Positions 31,861 through 41,567 of a DNA stretch of 64,000 nucleotides are shown piece by piece. The DNA lies in NCBI RefSeq assembly GCF_004570875.1, contig NZ_SPQK01000017.1, positions 45,963-109,962 on the forward strand, in the 5' to 3' direction. How positions within the stretch are numbered: position 1 is the first letter of the stretch; each line of letters opens with the position of its first letter. The DNA comes from Blastococcus sp. CT_GayMR16 (GTDB lineage: Bacteria > Actinomycetota > Actinomycetes > Mycobacteriales > Geodermatophilaceae). Made by a program: the position numbers and the translations under genes. The notes beneath the pieces were generated by a model. The model was not told the DNA's origin. It was given only the letters and a program-made list of their open reading frames with translations, and made no database searches.

Positions 31861-31866
31861 TAGGCT
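31861..31866 (+). promoter_or_regulatory. -10 box of leaderless formaldehyde dehydrogenase gene
   Basis: TAGGCT, seven bases before the ATG at 31874. The gap has no ribosome binding site. Confidence 0.6.
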
Positions 31867-31873
31867 CGGACGC

Positions 31874-32959
31874 ATGCCATACGAGGTGAAGGGCGTCGTC
31901 GCCCGAAGCAAGGGTGCGCCGGTCACGATCGAGACGATTCTCGTTCCCGACCCCGGGCCCGGCGAGGCGGTCGTCGACGTCCAGGCCTGCGGGGTCTGCC
32001 ACACCGACCTGCACTACCGCGAGGGCGGCATCAACGACGAGTTCCCCTTCCTGCTCGGCCACGAGGCCGCCGGCGTGGTCTCGGCGGTGGGCGAGGGCGT
32101 CACGAACGTGGCGGTCGGCGACTACGTGATCCTCAACTGGCGCGCCGTCTGCGGGCAGTGCCGTGCCTGCGCCAAGGGCAAGCCCTGGTACTGCTTCGCC
32201 ACCCACAACGCCGCGCAGAAGATGACCCTGGCCGACGGCACCGAGCTGTCCCCGGCGCTGGGCATCGGTGCGTTCGCGGAGAAGACCCTGGTCCACTCCG
32301 GGCAGTGCACGAAGGTCGACCCGGCCGCCCCGCCCGCGTCCGCCGGTCTGCTCGGCTGCGGCGTCATGGCCGGCATCGGCGCCGCCATCAACACCGGCGG
32401 TGTGGGCCGCGGCGACACGGTGGCCGTCTTCGGCTGCGGCGGGGTCGGCGATGCCGCGATCGCCGGATCCCGGCTGGCCGGCGCCTCGAAGATCATCGCC
32501 GTCGACATCGACGACCGGAAGCTCGAGTGGGCCCGCGGCATGGGCGCGACGCACACGGTCAACTCGAAGGAGACCGACGCGGTCGAGGCGATCAGGGCGC
32601 TCACCGACGGCTTCGGGGTGGACGTCGCCATCGACGCCGTGGGCCACCCCGCGGTGTACGAGCAGGCCTTCTACGCCCGCGACCTGGCCGGCACGGTCGT
32701 GCTCGTCGGCGTCCCGAACCCGACGATGCGGATCGAGCTGCCGCTGATCGAGGTGTTCGGCCGCGGCGGCGCGCTGAAGTCCTCCTGGTACGGCGACTGC
32801 CTGCCCAGCCGCGACTTCCCGATGCTCATCGACCTGTACCTGCAGGGCCGGTTCGACCTGGACGCCTTCGTCAGCGAGACCATCGGTCTGGACGACGTCG
32901 AGGCGGCGTTCGAGAAGATGCACCACGGCGACGTGCTGCGTTCGGTGGTGGTCTTCTGA
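31874..32959 (+). CDS. S-(hydroxymethyl)mycothiol dehydrogenase
   Basis: The 361-residue zinc alcohol dehydrogenase oxidises the mycothiol-formaldehyde adduct with NAD. Catalytic zinc cysteine is in [16 protein letters not shown] and the second in LGHEAAG; structural zinc ligands lie in [15 protein letters not shown]; the NAD-binding motif is [11 protein letters not shown]. Close agreement with mycobacterial MscR/AdhE2 and an MBL hydrolase partner downstream support the mycothiol-specific role. The stop overlaps the following ATG (TGATG). Confidence 0.93.
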   Translation: MPYEVKGVVARSKGAPVTIETILVPDPGPGEAVVDVQACGVCHTDLHYREGGINDEFPFLLGHEAAGVVSAVGEGVTNVAVGDYVILNWRAVCGQCRACAKGKPWYCFATHNAAQKMTLADGTELSPALGIGAFAEKTLVHSGQCTKVDPAAPPASAGLLGCGVMAGIGAAINTGGVGRGDTVAVFGCGGVGDAAIAGSRLAGASKIIAVDIDDRKLEWARGMGATHTVNSKETDAVEAIRALTDGFGVDVAIDAVGHPAVYEQAFYARDLAGTVVLVGVPNPTMRIELPLIEVFGRGGALKSSWYGDCLPSRDFPMLIDLYLQGRFDLDAFVSETIGLDDVEAAFEKMHHGDVLRSVVVF

Positions 32960-33066
32960 TGGCCGCGAGAACGACGGGCGAGCGAGCATCGCTCCAGGCT
33001 GGGGGCACCTCCCGCTTGCGGGGGACAGCGACCGAGGAGCGGAACGAGTCCGGAGTCGAGCAATGA
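32959..33066 (+). CDS. Possible 35-residue bridging reading frame in a repeat-like spacer
   Basis: An open frame starts in the stop codon of the dehydrogenase gene (TGATG) and ends overlapping the ATG of the hydrolase gene (AATGA), filling the gap exactly. Its product begins [16 protein letters not shown] and is basic, without a hydrophobic stretch. The DNA contains CCCGC-TT-GCGGG (33011-33022) and Gly/Glu/Arg-rich codon runs that look like a dispersed spacer element seen in related genomes. It may be translated to carry ribosomes across the spacer rather than for its product. Confidence 0.3.
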   Translation: MAARTTGERASLQAGGTSRLRGTATEERNESGVEQ

Positions 33067-33674
33067 GCGCGGCCCGAATCGACAAGGCCGTCGTCAGCGG
33101 CGTCTTCAGCCTCGACGGCCAGGACTTCGACGTCGACAACAACGTCTGGCTGGTCGGCGACGACGACGAGGTGCTCGTCATCGACGCCCCGCACGACGCC
33201 GCCCCGATCGTCGACGCGATCGCCGGACGCCGGGTCACCGCGATCGTGCTCACGCACGGGCACAACGACCACATCACCGCCGCGGTCGCCCTGCGCGAGG
33301 CCACCGGTGCCCCGATCTGGTTCAACCCGCAGGACCGGATGCTCTGGGACGTGGTGCATCCCGACGCTGCCCCTGACGAGGACCTGACCGAGGGCACCCG
33401 CTTCGACGTCGCGGGGACGACGCTGGTCGCGGTCAGCACCCCGGGTCACTCGCCGGGCAGCACCTGCCTCCACGCCGCCGACCTCGGCACCGTCTTCACC
33501 GGCGACACCCTCTTCTGCGGCGGGCCGGGCGCGACCGGCCGCTCCTACAGCGACGAGCCGACGATCCTGGAGTCGATCCGCACCCGGTTGCTCACGCTGC
33601 CGGGCGACACCGTCGTCCGGACCGGACACGGCGACGACACGACCATCGCCGCGGAGGTGCCGAACGCCGGCTGA
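33063..33674 (+). CDS. MBL-fold hydrolase partner of the mycothiol dehydrogenase
   Basis: A 203-residue metallo-beta-lactamase-fold enzyme. The HXHXDH motif is LTHGHNDHI, further ligands are TPGHSPGS and the Asp of FTGDTLF, and the last His is in RTGHGDDT. Beside the mycothiol-dependent dehydrogenase it is the likely S-formylmycothiol or similar thioester hydrolase that finishes formaldehyde removal and recycles mycothiol; this is inference from gene order, known also in mycobacteria. Its ATG overlaps the stop of the bridging frame. Confidence 0.88.
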   Translation: MSAARIDKAVVSGVFSLDGQDFDVDNNVWLVGDDDEVLVIDAPHDAAPIVDAIAGRRVTAIVLTHGHNDHITAAVALREATGAPIWFNPQDRMLWDVVHPDAAPDEDLTEGTRFDVAGTTLVAVSTPGHSPGSTCLHAADLGTVFTGDTLFCGGPGATGRSYSDEPTILESIRTRLLTLPGDTVVRTGHGDDTTIAAEVPNAG

Positions 33675-33675
33675 G

Positions 33676-33984
33676 TCACTGCCCGGCGGTGTCGTCCCCT
33701 TCCGGACGTCGCTCCTCGGCCTGCGCGCTCGTGCGCTCGAGGCGCTGGCGGATCGCCGCGACGTTGAGCGCCAGATCTTCGAGCGCTTCGACGGCCCGCG
33801 TCCCGAGCGCGAACGTCAGGTTCTCGCGCCGCTCCTCAGCACTCGGCTCGCGGTTGCGCCGCGGGGCCTCGCGCGTCGCGTCCGCCCACGGCCCCTCGTC
33901 GTCGCGCGGGTTGTCGAACAGCTGGCGCAGCATGCGCTGCGCCATCTCGAGGAAGTCCCCCGGGTCGGGCCGGTTGGTCGCCAT
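33676..33984 (-). CDS. Small hypothetical protein upstream of purF
   Basis: A 102-residue hydrophilic protein starting MATNRPDPGDFLEMAQRMLRQLFDNP, with an Arg/Glu-rich centre and a C-terminal helix (LTFALGTRAVEALEDLALNVAAIRQRLER) that may form a coiled coil. No transmembrane segment. AGGAG seven bases before the ATG fixes the start. It ends one base after the stop of the convergent hydrolase. No family recognised with certainty. Confidence 0.7.
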   Translation of the reverse strand: MATNRPDPGDFLEMAQRMLRQLFDNPRDDEGPWADATREAPRRNREPSAEERRENLTFALGTRAVEALEDLALNVAAIRQRLERTSAQAEERRPEGDDTAGQ

Positions 33985-34213
33985 CCCATTCTCCTGTCGC
34001 TCGGTGCGAGCACGACGATCGGCACGGAGCGGCCGACGCCGGGTGGGTTCGACGTGAACGCACCGCCCCCCGTCGGAGTTCCGTCCCTGCCGCCCGCGAC
34101 CTGAGCGTCGCACGCCGGCCGACGTCGCGGGAAACGCCGACGGCCATCGCCGCGACACGCGGCACCGTGACCGGGGACACCCCGTCGGGTAGGGGCGGGT
34201 GGCGCGACGCCGG

Positions 34214-34219
34214 TAGTCT
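34214..34219 (+). promoter_or_regulatory. -10 box of leaderless purF
   Basis: TAGTCT, six bases (a C followed by G-run) before the GTG of purF. The 241-base gap upstream contains no gene and no purine riboswitch or other structure that I could recognise. Confidence 0.6.
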
Positions 34220-34225
34220 CGGGGG

Positions 34226-35794
34226 GTGCCCCGCGGTGATGGACGCCTGACGCACGACCTCGATCCCTCGTCTCCCGGACCTCAGGACGCGTGTGGCGTC
34301 TTCGGTGTCTGGGCGCCGGGCGAGGAAGTGTCGAAGCTGACCTATTTCGGTCTGTACGCCCTCCAGCACCGCGGTCAGGAGGCGGCCGGGATCGCGGTGT
34401 CCGACGGCACCTCCGTCGTCGTCTACAAGGACCTCGGGCTGGTCAGCCAGGTCTTCGACGAGGCGACGCTCGGCAGCCTGCGCGGGTTCCTCGCGGTCGG
34501 CCACACCCGGTACTCCACGACCGGCGCCTCCACGTGGGAGAACGCCCAGCCGACGTTCCGCACCACCGAGGCCGGCACCGGCCTGGCGCTGTGCCACAAC
34601 GGCAACCTCGTCAACACCGGTGAGCTGGCCGCGAAGGCCGCCGACGCCGGCGTCCCCGGGGCGTTCGTCGCCACCAACGACTCCGACCTGGTCACCGCCC
34701 TGATCGCGGCCCGCCCGGACCTGTCGGTCGAGGCGGCCGCCATGGAGGTGCTGCCACAGCTACGCGGCGCCTTCAGCTTCACGTTCATGGACGAGGACAC
34801 CCTCTACGCCGCACGCGACCCGCAGGGTGTCCGCCCGCTGGTGCTCGGCCGGCTGGAGCGCGGCTGGGTCGTCGCCAGCGAGACCGCGGCGCTGGACATC
34901 GTGGGCGCCTCCGTCGTCCGCGAGGTCGAGCCGGGCGAGCTCATCGCGATCGACGAGAACGGTCTGCGCAGCCAGCACTTCGCGCCCGCCGACCCCAAGG
35001 GCTGCGTCTTCGAGTACGTCTACCTCGCCCGTCCCGACACGACGATCTCCGGCCGCGGCGTGCACGCCGCCCGCGTCGAGATCGGCCGCCGGCTGGCCAA
35101 GGAGCACCCGGTCGAGGCCGACCTGGTCATCCCGGTGCCCGAGTCCGGCACCCCCGCCGCGGTGGGCTACGCCGAGGCCTCGGGGATCCCCTACGGGCTG
35201 GGCCTGGTCAAGAACTCCTACGTCGGGCGCACGTTCATCCAGCCGAGCCAGACGATCCGGCAGCTGGGCATCCGGCTGAAGCTGAACCCGCTGCGCGACG
35301 TCATCCGCGGCAAGCGCCTGGTCGTGGTCGACGACTCGATCGTGCGTGGCAACACCCAGCGCGCGCTGATCCGGATGCTGCGCGAGGCCGGGGCGGTGGA
35401 GGTGCACGTCCGGATCGCCTCACCGCCGGTGAAGTGGCCCTGCTTCTACGGGATCGACTTCGCCAGCCGGGCCGAGCTCGTGGCCAACGGGCTGGAGGTC
35501 GACGGGGTCCGCGCCTCGATCAACGCCGACTCCCTCGGCTACGTGTCCGAGCACGGACTGATCGCGTCGACCGAGCAGCCGGCCAACCGGCTGTGCACCG
35601 CGTGCTTCACCGGCCAGTACCCGATCCCGCTCGGGGAGTCCGAGGTCCTGGGCAAGCACGTGCTGGAGGGGATCGGCCGGACGCCGCTCCCGATGGCCAT
35701 GCCGACGGAGCGGGCGGTCACCGGCTGGACCGGTCAGCAGGCGGGCAGCGCGAGCGTCCCGGGCGGGGCCGAGGACGCACTCACCCGACCATGA
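34226..35794 (+). CDS. purF: Amidophosphoribosyltransferase
   Basis: The 522-residue enzyme makes phosphoribosylamine from PRPP and glutamine, the committed step of purine synthesis. The nucleophile is Cys23 in QDACGVFGVW, exposed by removal of a 22-residue propeptide. The PRPP site is VVVDDSIVRGNTQR; the end NRLCTACFTGQYP and an earlier VKWPCFYGID supply cysteines of the iron-sulfur form. It overlaps purM by four bases (ATGA). Promoter and stop position indicate a purF-purM operon. Confidence 0.97.
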   Translation: MPRGDGRLTHDLDPSSPGPQDACGVFGVWAPGEEVSKLTYFGLYALQHRGQEAAGIAVSDGTSVVVYKDLGLVSQVFDEATLGSLRGFLAVGHTRYSTTGASTWENAQPTFRTTEAGTGLALCHNGNLVNTGELAAKAADAGVPGAFVATNDSDLVTALIAARPDLSVEAAAMEVLPQLRGAFSFTFMDEDTLYAARDPQGVRPLVLGRLERGWVVASETAALDIVGASVVREVEPGELIAIDENGLRSQHFAPADPKGCVFEYVYLARPDTTISGRGVHAARVEIGRRLAKEHPVEADLVIPVPESGTPAAVGYAEASGIPYGLGLVKNSYVGRTFIQPSQTIRQLGIRLKLNPLRDVIRGKRLVVVDDSIVRGNTQRALIRMLREAGAVEVHVRIASPPVKWPCFYGIDFASRAELVANGLEVDGVRASINADSLGYVSEHGLIASTEQPANRLCTACFTGQYPIPLGESEVLGKHVLEGIGRTPLPMAMPTERAVTGWTGQQAGSASVPGGAEDALTRP

Positions 35795-36852
35795 CCGAGC
35801 AGTTCACGTACGCGGCTTCTGGCGTCGACATCGACGCGGGAGAGCGCGCCGTCACGCTGATGAAGGCCGCCGTCGAGCGCACCAACCGGCCCGAGGTCGT
35901 CGGGGGCCTCGGCGGCTTCGCCGGGTTGTTCGCCCTGGACACCACCAAGTACTCCAAGCCCCTGCTGGCGTCCTCGACCGACGGCGTCGGCACGAAGATC
36001 GCCCTGGCCCGGCAGCTGGACCGCCACGACACCGTCGGCATCGACCTGGTGGCGATGGTCGTCGACGACCTGGTCGCCTGCGGTGCCGAGCCGCTGTTCC
36101 TCCAGGACTACGTCGCCTGCGGCAAGGTCGTTCCCGAGCGGATCGCCGCGATCGTCACCGGCATCGCAGCCGGGTGCACCCTGGCCGGCGCCGCGCTGGT
36201 CGGCGGCGAGACCGCCGAGCACGGCGACCTGATGGACGCCGACGAGTACGACCTCGCCGCGACCGCGGTGGGGGTGGTGGAGGCCGACGCCGTCCTGGGC
36301 CCGGAGCGGGTCACCGAGGGCGACGTGGTCATCGCCATGGCGTCGTCCGGGTTCCACTCCAACGGCTACTCGCTGGTCCGCCGGGTCGTGAGCGCCGCGG
36401 GGCTGGACCTGTTCGCGACGCCGGCCGGGCTGGACCGGCCGCTGGGCGAGGAACTGCTCGAGCCCACCCGCATCTACGCCCGCGACTGCCTGGCCCTGGT
36501 CGAGACGCTCGGGGTGGACCGGGTGCACGCCTTCGCCCACATCACCGGCGGCGGACTGGCCGGCAACACCGCGCGGGTGGTCCCCGCCGGCCTGGTTGGC
36601 GTGCTCGACCGCAGCACGTGGGCGCTCCCCGCCGCGGTGCGCCTGATGGAGGAGCACGGGGTGCCGCACGAGGAGTCCGAGCGGGCCTTCAACTGCGGTG
36701 TCGGCATGATCGCCGCGGTCTCCGCGGACTCGGCCGACGCCGCGCTCGCGCAGCTCGCTTCGGCGGGGGTCCCGGCCTGGGTCGCGGGCAGCATCGGACG
36801 CCGCACGGACGAGAACGCGCCCGCCGCGCACCTGGTGGGCACCTACCGCTAG
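35791..36852 (+). CDS. purM: AIR synthase (phosphoribosylformylglycinamidine cyclo-ligase)
   Basis: The 353-residue ATP-dependent enzyme closes the imidazole ring to give AIR. Seen: ASSTDGVGTKIALARQ, VMVVDDLVACGAEPLFLQDY near-consensus, GAALVGGETAEHGDLM, GFHSNGYSLVRRVV and HITGGGLAGNTARVVP. The chain is the usual length. The strong hairpin just downstream ends the operon. The same order (purF, purM, convergent DUF3073 gene) occurs in Mycobacterium tuberculosis. Confidence 0.97.
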   Translation: MTEQFTYAASGVDIDAGERAVTLMKAAVERTNRPEVVGGLGGFAGLFALDTTKYSKPLLASSTDGVGTKIALARQLDRHDTVGIDLVAMVVDDLVACGAEPLFLQDYVACGKVVPERIAAIVTGIAAGCTLAGAALVGGETAEHGDLMDADEYDLAATAVGVVEADAVLGPERVTEGDVVIAMASSGFHSNGYSLVRRVVSAAGLDLFATPAGLDRPLGEELLEPTRIYARDCLALVETLGVDRVHAFAHITGGGLAGNTARVVPAGLVGVLDRSTWALPAAVRLMEEHGVPHEESERAFNCGVGMIAAVSADSADAALAQLASAGVPAWVAGSIGRRTDENAPAAHLVGTYR

Positions 36853-36861
36853 GACGGCGCA

Positions 36862-36900
36862 CGACGGCACCGCTGCCCCTTAGGGACAGCGGTGCCGTCG
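36862..36900. terminator. Hairpin terminator between purM and DUF3073 gene
   Basis: Perfect 14-base arms (36862-36875 and 36887-36900) with an 11-base loop whose CCC/GGG can extend the stem. It lies nine bases after purM and 27 bases from the stop of the convergent gene, so it can serve both. Confidence 0.75.
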
Positions 36901-36927
36901 GTTCAGCGTCGGATCAGGACGGCGGCG

Positions 36928-37152
36928 TCAACGGGGGCTGGCCGCCCAGTCGTCGTCCGCGTCGTCGTCCGCCCATTTGTCGGCGTACTCGTCGTCGTCG
37001 TCATCGTCGTCGGTCGCCCGTGCGGGGGCGGTGTACGACGTCGGTGCACCGGTGAGTTCCTTCTGCAGAGCAGACAGGTCGGTGTTGGGTGAGCTGTACT
37101 TGAGCTCACGGGCCACGCGTGTCTGCTTGGCCTTCGCTCGGCCGCGCCCCAT
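36928..37152 (-). CDS. DUF3073 family protein
   Basis: A 74-residue protein beginning MGRGRAKAKQTRVARELKYSS and ending in an acidic run of consecutive Asp residues and AASPR. This basic head with acidic tail is diagnostic of DUF3073, an actinobacterial family of unknown function usually convergent with purM. A GAGGGGG site eight bases upstream fixes the ATG at 37152; the longer reading to 37275 is rejected. Confidence 0.9.
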   Translation of the reverse strand: MGRGRAKAKQTRVARELKYSSPNTDLSALQKELTGAPTSYTAPARATDDDDDDDEYADKWADDDADDDWAASPR

Positions 37153-37305
37153 CGGCTCGACCCCCTCGCTGCGGAGTGACGGGAAACCAGCCCGTGGGCT
37201 GGACGGCCCGCGTGGCGACCCCGACTGAGTGGCAATGTCTCGGACAACCTTACGACACGGATCCGCGACGGGCACACGTCCCTCCCCCGACGGGGCGGCG
37301 TGGTG

Positions 37306-38370
37306 TCAGCGAGGCAGCCGGATGGTGGCCAGCCGGCCCACTGCGCTGACCCGCTCCTCGGCCAGCCGGTCGGCGGCGATGGCGGGGGAGACCCCCTCGT
37401 CGTCCGCGGCCCGGAAGACCCGCAGCGCGACGTCGAAGATGCCGCTGGCCTTCGACTGCGCCCGCGGGAAGGAGAACCCGTGCCGCTCGTCCTCGACCTG
37501 GATGACGCCGCCGGCGTTCACCAGGTAGTCGGGGGCGTAGAGGATTCCCCGCCGGAGGAGCTGCTCGGCGACCGCGGGGGTGGCCAGCTGGTTGTTGGCG
37601 CCGCCGCACACGATGCTGCTGGTCAGCGCGGCCACGGTCTGCTCATCGAGCGCGCCGCCGAGGGCGCAGGGTGCGTAGACGTCGTGCGGCATGGCGAGCA
37701 GCTCGGCGGTGTCCGCGGCCGCCTTCACCTGCGGGTAGCGGGCCTGCAGCCGGGCGACCGCGGCCGGGTCGACGTCGGTCACGAGGACATCGGCGCCGTC
37801 GTCCACCAGGTGCCCGACCAGCCACGAGCCCACCTTGCCGACGCCGGCGACCGCGACGGTGCGGCCGGACAGGGTGGGGGAGCCCCAGGTGTGCTGGGCG
37901 GCGGCGCGCATGCCCTGGAAGACGCCGTAGGCGGTCAGGACCGAGGAGTCGCCGCAGCCGCCGTAGGCCTCCGACCGGCCGTGGGCGAACCGGGTCTCCC
38001 GGGCCACGACGTCGAGGTCGGCGTTGTAGGTGCCGACGTCGCAGGCGGTGAGGTAGCGCCCGCCCAGGGCCTCGACGAACCGGCCGTAGGCGCGCAGCAG
38101 GGCCTCGGTCTTGTCGGTGTTCGGATCGCCGATGATCACGGCCTTGCCGCCGCCGAGATCCAGTCCGGCGAGGCTGTTCTTGTACGTCATCGCGCGCGAC
38201 AGCCGCAGGGCGTCGGCGACGGCCGCGTCCTCGCTCGCGTACGGGTAGAACCGGGTGCCGCCGAGGGCCGGGCCGAGCGCCGTCGAATGGACGGCGACGA
38301 TGGCCCGCAGCCCCGATTGCGCGTCGCGACAGAACACGACCTGCTCGTGATCAGAGCTGAGGATTTCCAC
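37306..38370 (-). CDS. Valine/leucine dehydrogenase (Glu/Leu/Phe/Val dehydrogenase family)
   Basis: A 354-residue NAD-dependent amino acid dehydrogenase that deaminates branched-chain amino acids. [15 protein letters not shown], the catalytic lysine region [17 protein letters not shown] and the NAD fold [17 protein letters not shown] are present. Length and an N-terminus of [15 protein letters not shown] fit Streptomyces valine dehydrogenase; leucine preference cannot be excluded. GTG start with a leaderless -10. It is divergent from the ABC transporter operon. Confidence 0.9.
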   Translation of the reverse strand: MEILSSDHEQVVFCRDAQSGLRAIVAVHSTALGPALGGTRFYPYASEDAAVADALRLSRAMTYKNSLAGLDLGGGKAVIIGDPNTDKTEALLRAYGRFVEALGGRYLTACDVGTYNADLDVVARETRFAHGRSEAYGGCGDSSVLTAYGVFQGMRAAAQHTWGSPTLSGRTVAVAGVGKVGSWLVGHLVDDGADVLVTDVDPAAVARLQARYPQVKAAADTAELLAMPHDVYAPCALGGALDEQTVAALTSSIVCGGANNQLATPAVAEQLLRRGILYAPDYLVNAGGVIQVEDERHGFSFPRAQSKASGIFDVALRVFRAADDEGVSPAIAADRLAEERVSAVGRLATIRLPR

Positions 38371-38376
38371 GTCCCG

Positions 38377-38382
38377 AGCCTA
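38377..38382 (-). promoter_or_regulatory. -10 box of leaderless valine/leucine dehydrogenase gene
   Basis: TAGGCT on the minus strand, six bases before the GTG at 38370. Confidence 0.6.
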
Positions 38383-38518
38383 GAACGCTGCCAAGATGTC
38401 GCCCGTCCGGTGGGCGCGTGGCGGGTCCAGCCGCGGCCGTGCTGCCCTGCGGGCATGATCCGGGTCGAACACCCAAGCGGAACGCGGTGCTGCGCCCGCG
38501 AGCACAGGAGGACTCTCG

Positions 38519-39502
38519 ATGGCCGGACCCAAGCGACTGCTGGCACTCGCCGTGGCCACGCCGCTCTTCCTGGCGGCTGCCTGCACGACCGACAGCAGCT
38601 CGGACGGCGGCGACTCCGGCAACGGCAGCAGCGGCAGCAGCGGTGACCTCAGCTTCGCCGTGATCACCCACGGCTCGGCCGGCGACGCGTTCTGGGACGT
38701 CGTGCAGAACGGGGCCGAGCAGGCCGGGGAGGACCTCGGCATCTCCGTCGACTACCAGAGCGACGGCGATCCGCAGCGGCAGGCGCAGCTCATCGACGCG
38801 GCGGTCAACCAGGGCGTCGACGGCATCGTCGTCTCGATGGCCAACCCCGACGCCTTGCAGGACTCCGTCGAGGCCGCCGTCGACGCCGGTATCCCGGTCG
38901 TGACGATCAACTCCGGAGGGGACCGGTCCGCGGAGTTCGGGGCCATCGGCCACGTCGGCCAGGACGAGGCGATCGCGGGCCAGGGTGCCGGCCAGGAGCT
39001 CGCGGCCGAGGGCGCCACGAAGGTGCTCTGCGTCGTGCACGAGGCCGGCAACATCGGCCTGGAGCAGCGCTGTTCCGGGGCGTCGGAGGGCCTCGGCACC
39101 GACGTGACCTCGCTGCAGGTCGACATCAACGACCTCCAGGGCGCGCAGTCGACGATCGCCTCGCAGCTGCAGAGCGACCCGGCCATCGACGCCGTCCTCA
39201 CGCTGAACTCCGCCGTCGCCGCGGTGGCGGTCACCGCGGCCGAGGACGCCGGCTCCGATGCCCGCGTGGCCACCTTCGACCTCAACCAGGACGTCATCAG
39301 CGGCATCCAGGACGGGTCGATCGCCTTCGCCGTCGACCAGCAGCAGTACGAGCAGGGCTACCTGCCGATCGTGATGCTCCAGCTGTACGCGAAGAACCTG
39401 AACACCGTCGGCGGCGGTCAGCCGGTCCTCACGGGCCCGGGGATCGTCGACTCCGACAACGTCGACGAGATCGCCGACCTGGCCTCGGCCGGTACGCGCT
39501 GA
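38519..39502 (+). CDS. Sugar ABC transporter substrate-binding lipoprotein
   Basis: A 327-residue lipoprotein. The lipobox is LAAAC (Cys at about residue 22), followed by a Ser/Gly linker and a periplasmic-binding fold of the RbsB/XylF class: [47 protein letters not shown] and VVTINSGGD. The closing part [19 protein letters not shown] is typical. An AGGAGG site about eight bases before the ATG is strong. It heads an operon with the permease and ATPase that follow. Confidence 0.92.
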   Translation: MAGPKRLLALAVATPLFLAAACTTDSSSDGGDSGNGSSGSSGDLSFAVITHGSAGDAFWDVVQNGAEQAGEDLGISVDYQSDGDPQRQAQLIDAAVNQGVDGIVVSMANPDALQDSVEAAVDAGIPVVTINSGGDRSAEFGAIGHVGQDEAIAGQGAGQELAAEGATKVLCVVHEAGNIGLEQRCSGASEGLGTDVTSLQVDINDLQGAQSTIASQLQSDPAIDAVLTLNSAVAAVAVTAAEDAGSDARVATFDLNQDVISGIQDGSIAFAVDQQQYEQGYLPIVMLQLYAKNLNTVGGGQPVLTGPGIVDSDNVDEIADLASAGTR

Positions 39503-40566
39503 GCGTCACGGGCACCGGCGCGCAGGCCGGTACGGAGGAGCGGGCGGCCGACGAGCGGCTGACGGCGCGGGGTCCCCTGCGCCGGCTGCTCGTCACCCCC
39601 GAGCTGGGCGCCCTGGTCGGCGCGGTCGTCGTCTTCGCGTTCTTCGCCGTCCAGTCGCCGGTCTTCCGCTCCGCGCGGGGCATCGCCAACTGGATGGACC
39701 CGGCCTCGACGCTGGGGATCATGGCGGTCGCCGTGGCGCTGCTGATGATCGGCGGCCACTTCGACCTGTCAGCCGGTGTGCTCACCGGGACGACGGCGCT
39801 GACGGTCGGCATCGTCGCCGTCGAGTTCCGGCAGAACCTCTGGGTCGCCATCGGGGTGTCGCTGCTGATCGCCCTGGCCGTCGGCTTCTTCAACGGCTGG
39901 CTGGTGACCCGCACCGGCCTGCCGAGCTTCATCATCACGCTGGGCACGTTCCTCATGCTCCAGGGCCTGAACGTGGGCCTCACCAAGCTCTTCACGAACA
40001 CGGTCACCGTCGGCGGCATCGACGACGTCCCCGGGTACGCCGCCGCGGAGTGGATCTTCGCCTCCCGGCTGAGCATCGCGGGCACCGAGTTCCGCGTCGC
40101 CATCCTGTGGTGGCTGCTGTTCACCGCGCTGGCCACCTGGGTCCTGCTGCGCACCCGGTTCGGCAACTGGGTGTTCGCCACCGGGGGCGACGAGGTGGCC
40201 GCCCGCAACGTCGGCGTCCCGGCCCGCCGGACGACGATCACCCTGTTCATGACGACGGCGGCGGCGGCCTGGTTCGTCGGCACCACGCTCGCGGTGCGGC
40301 TGACGTCCGTTCAGGCCAACACCGGCGTCGGCCAGGAGCTCATCTACATCGTGGCCGCCGTCATCGGGGGCTGCCTGCTCACCGGCGGGTTCGGCTCGGC
40401 GATCGGGGCGTCGCTGGGTGCGCTCATCTTCGGCATGACCCAGCTCGGCATCCCGTACCTGCACTGGGACGCCGACTGGTTCTACTTCTTCCTCGGCGCC
40501 ATGCTGCTGCTCGCCGTTTTGGCCAACCGGCTGGTCCGCCGCTACGCCGAGGCGGCCCGGCGATGA
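39499..40566 (+). CDS. Sugar ABC transporter permease with probable CTG start
   Basis: About 355 residues with eight to ten transmembrane helices and [17 protein letters not shown] near the first half. The first ATG/GTG/TTG in frame is at 39694 (MDPASTLG), but that would delete the first helix ([18 protein letters not shown]), which aligns with the first helix of the paralogue at 14651-15805. Between the previous stop and 39694 there is no canonical start; CTG at 39499 overlaps the binding-protein stop by four bases (CTGA), the same arrangement as the other couplings in this operon. Start by CTG is inferred; a sequencing error or other start is possible. Confidence 0.8.
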   Translation: MSVTGTGAQAGTEERAADERLTARGPLRRLLVTPELGALVGAVVVFAFFAVQSPVFRSARGIANWMDPASTLGIMAVAVALLMIGGHFDLSAGVLTGTTALTVGIVAVEFRQNLWVAIGVSLLIALAVGFFNGWLVTRTGLPSFIITLGTFLMLQGLNVGLTKLFTNTVTVGGIDDVPGYAAAEWIFASRLSIAGTEFRVAILWWLLFTALATWVLLRTRFGNWVFATGGDEVAARNVGVPARRTTITLFMTTAAAAWFVGTTLAVRLTSVQANTGVGQELIYIVAAVIGGCLLTGGFGSAIGASLGALIFGMTQLGIPYLHWDADWFYFFLGAMLLLAVLANRLVRRYAEAARR

Positions 40567-41360
40567 CCGGCGGGGGAGCGGTAGCACCACTGTTGGATCT
40601 CCGGGACGTCGGCAAGGACTACGGCACCGTGGTCGCCCTCGACGGCATCACCACGACCGTGCGGGCGGGCGAGGTCACCTGCGTGCTCGGCGACAACGGG
40701 GCGGGCAAGTCGACCCTGATCAAGATCCTCGCCGGGGTGCACCAGCCGACGCGCGGCGAGGTGCTGCTCGACGGGACGCCGATCAGGTTCGGCGCGCCCC
40801 GCGAGGCGCTCGACGCCGGCATCGCGACCGTCTACCAGGACCTCGCGATGATCCCGTTGATGGCGATCTGGCGGAACTTCTTCCTGGGCGCCGAGCCGAC
40901 CCGCGGCCGGGGTCCCTTCCGCCGCTTCGACGCCGGGCAGGCCCGGCAGGTGACCCGCGGAGCCCTCGCCGAGATGGGCATCGACATCCGTGATCCCGAC
41001 CAGCCGGTCGGCACGCTGTCGGGTGGCGAGCGGCAGTCGGTGGCGATCGCCCGGGCGGTGCACTTCGGCGCTCGGGTGCTGATCCTCGACGAGCCGACAT
41101 CGGCGCTCGGCGTCAAGCAGGCCGGGGTCGTGCTCCGCTACGTCGCGCAGGCCCGTGACCGCGGGGTGGGCGTCGTGCTCATCACGCACAACCCGCACCA
41201 CGCCTATCCGGTGGGCGACCGCTTCCTGGTCCTCAACCGGGGGCGCAGCCTGGGCAGTTTCGCCAAGGCAGACGTCAGCCGCGACGAGCTGACCCGCCTG
41301 ATGGCCGGTGGCGCCGAGCTCGACCAGCTCGCGCACGAGCTCGAACGCCCCACCGCCTGA
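40563..41360 (+). CDS. Sugar ABC transporter ATPase
   Basis: A 265-residue ATP-binding protein. Walker A is GDNGAGKST (43-51), Q-loop TVYQDLA, signature LSGGE (152-156), Walker [10 protein letters not shown] and H-loop [10 protein letters not shown], so all catalytic motifs are intact. It is a single-domain ATPase, working presumably as a homodimer with the permease dimer. It overlaps the permease stop by four bases. It shares [14 protein letters not shown] with the degenerate copy at 13836-14654. Confidence 0.93.
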   Translation: MTGGGAVAPLLDLRDVGKDYGTVVALDGITTTVRAGEVTCVLGDNGAGKSTLIKILAGVHQPTRGEVLLDGTPIRFGAPREALDAGIATVYQDLAMIPLMAIWRNFFLGAEPTRGRGPFRRFDAGQARQVTRGALAEMGIDIRDPDQPVGTLSGGERQSVAIARAVHFGARVLILDEPTSALGVKQAGVVLRYVAQARDRGVGVVLITHNPHHAYPVGDRFLVLNRGRSLGSFAKADVSRDELTRLMAGGAELDQLAHELERPTA

Positions 41361-41567
41361 CCGACCGAGGTCCCTCGCACGGGGGATCGGTGTCCAAGCG
41401 TGTCGGCGCGAATGTCGACATGTCTCTGCGTAGGGGAATGGTCACCTTACGAATCCAGAATGGTGTGTCGGCTGTGCCGCGTGTTGCCTTTGTGACTGGC
41501 GGTGACAGTGCGACGGTTCCGGGGCTTCATCCACCGCAGCGCAACCTCTTCCCCAGGGAGCGAGCAC

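Noticed and set aside
39694..40566. ATG 39694 as start of the sugar permease
   Set aside because: Removes the first transmembrane helix, which is conserved in the paralogue at 14651-15805.
41361..41567. c-di-AMP (ydaO-type) riboswitch before the M23 peptidase gene
   Set aside because: Riboswitches of this class occur before actinobacterial wall peptidases, but none of the conserved core could be found.
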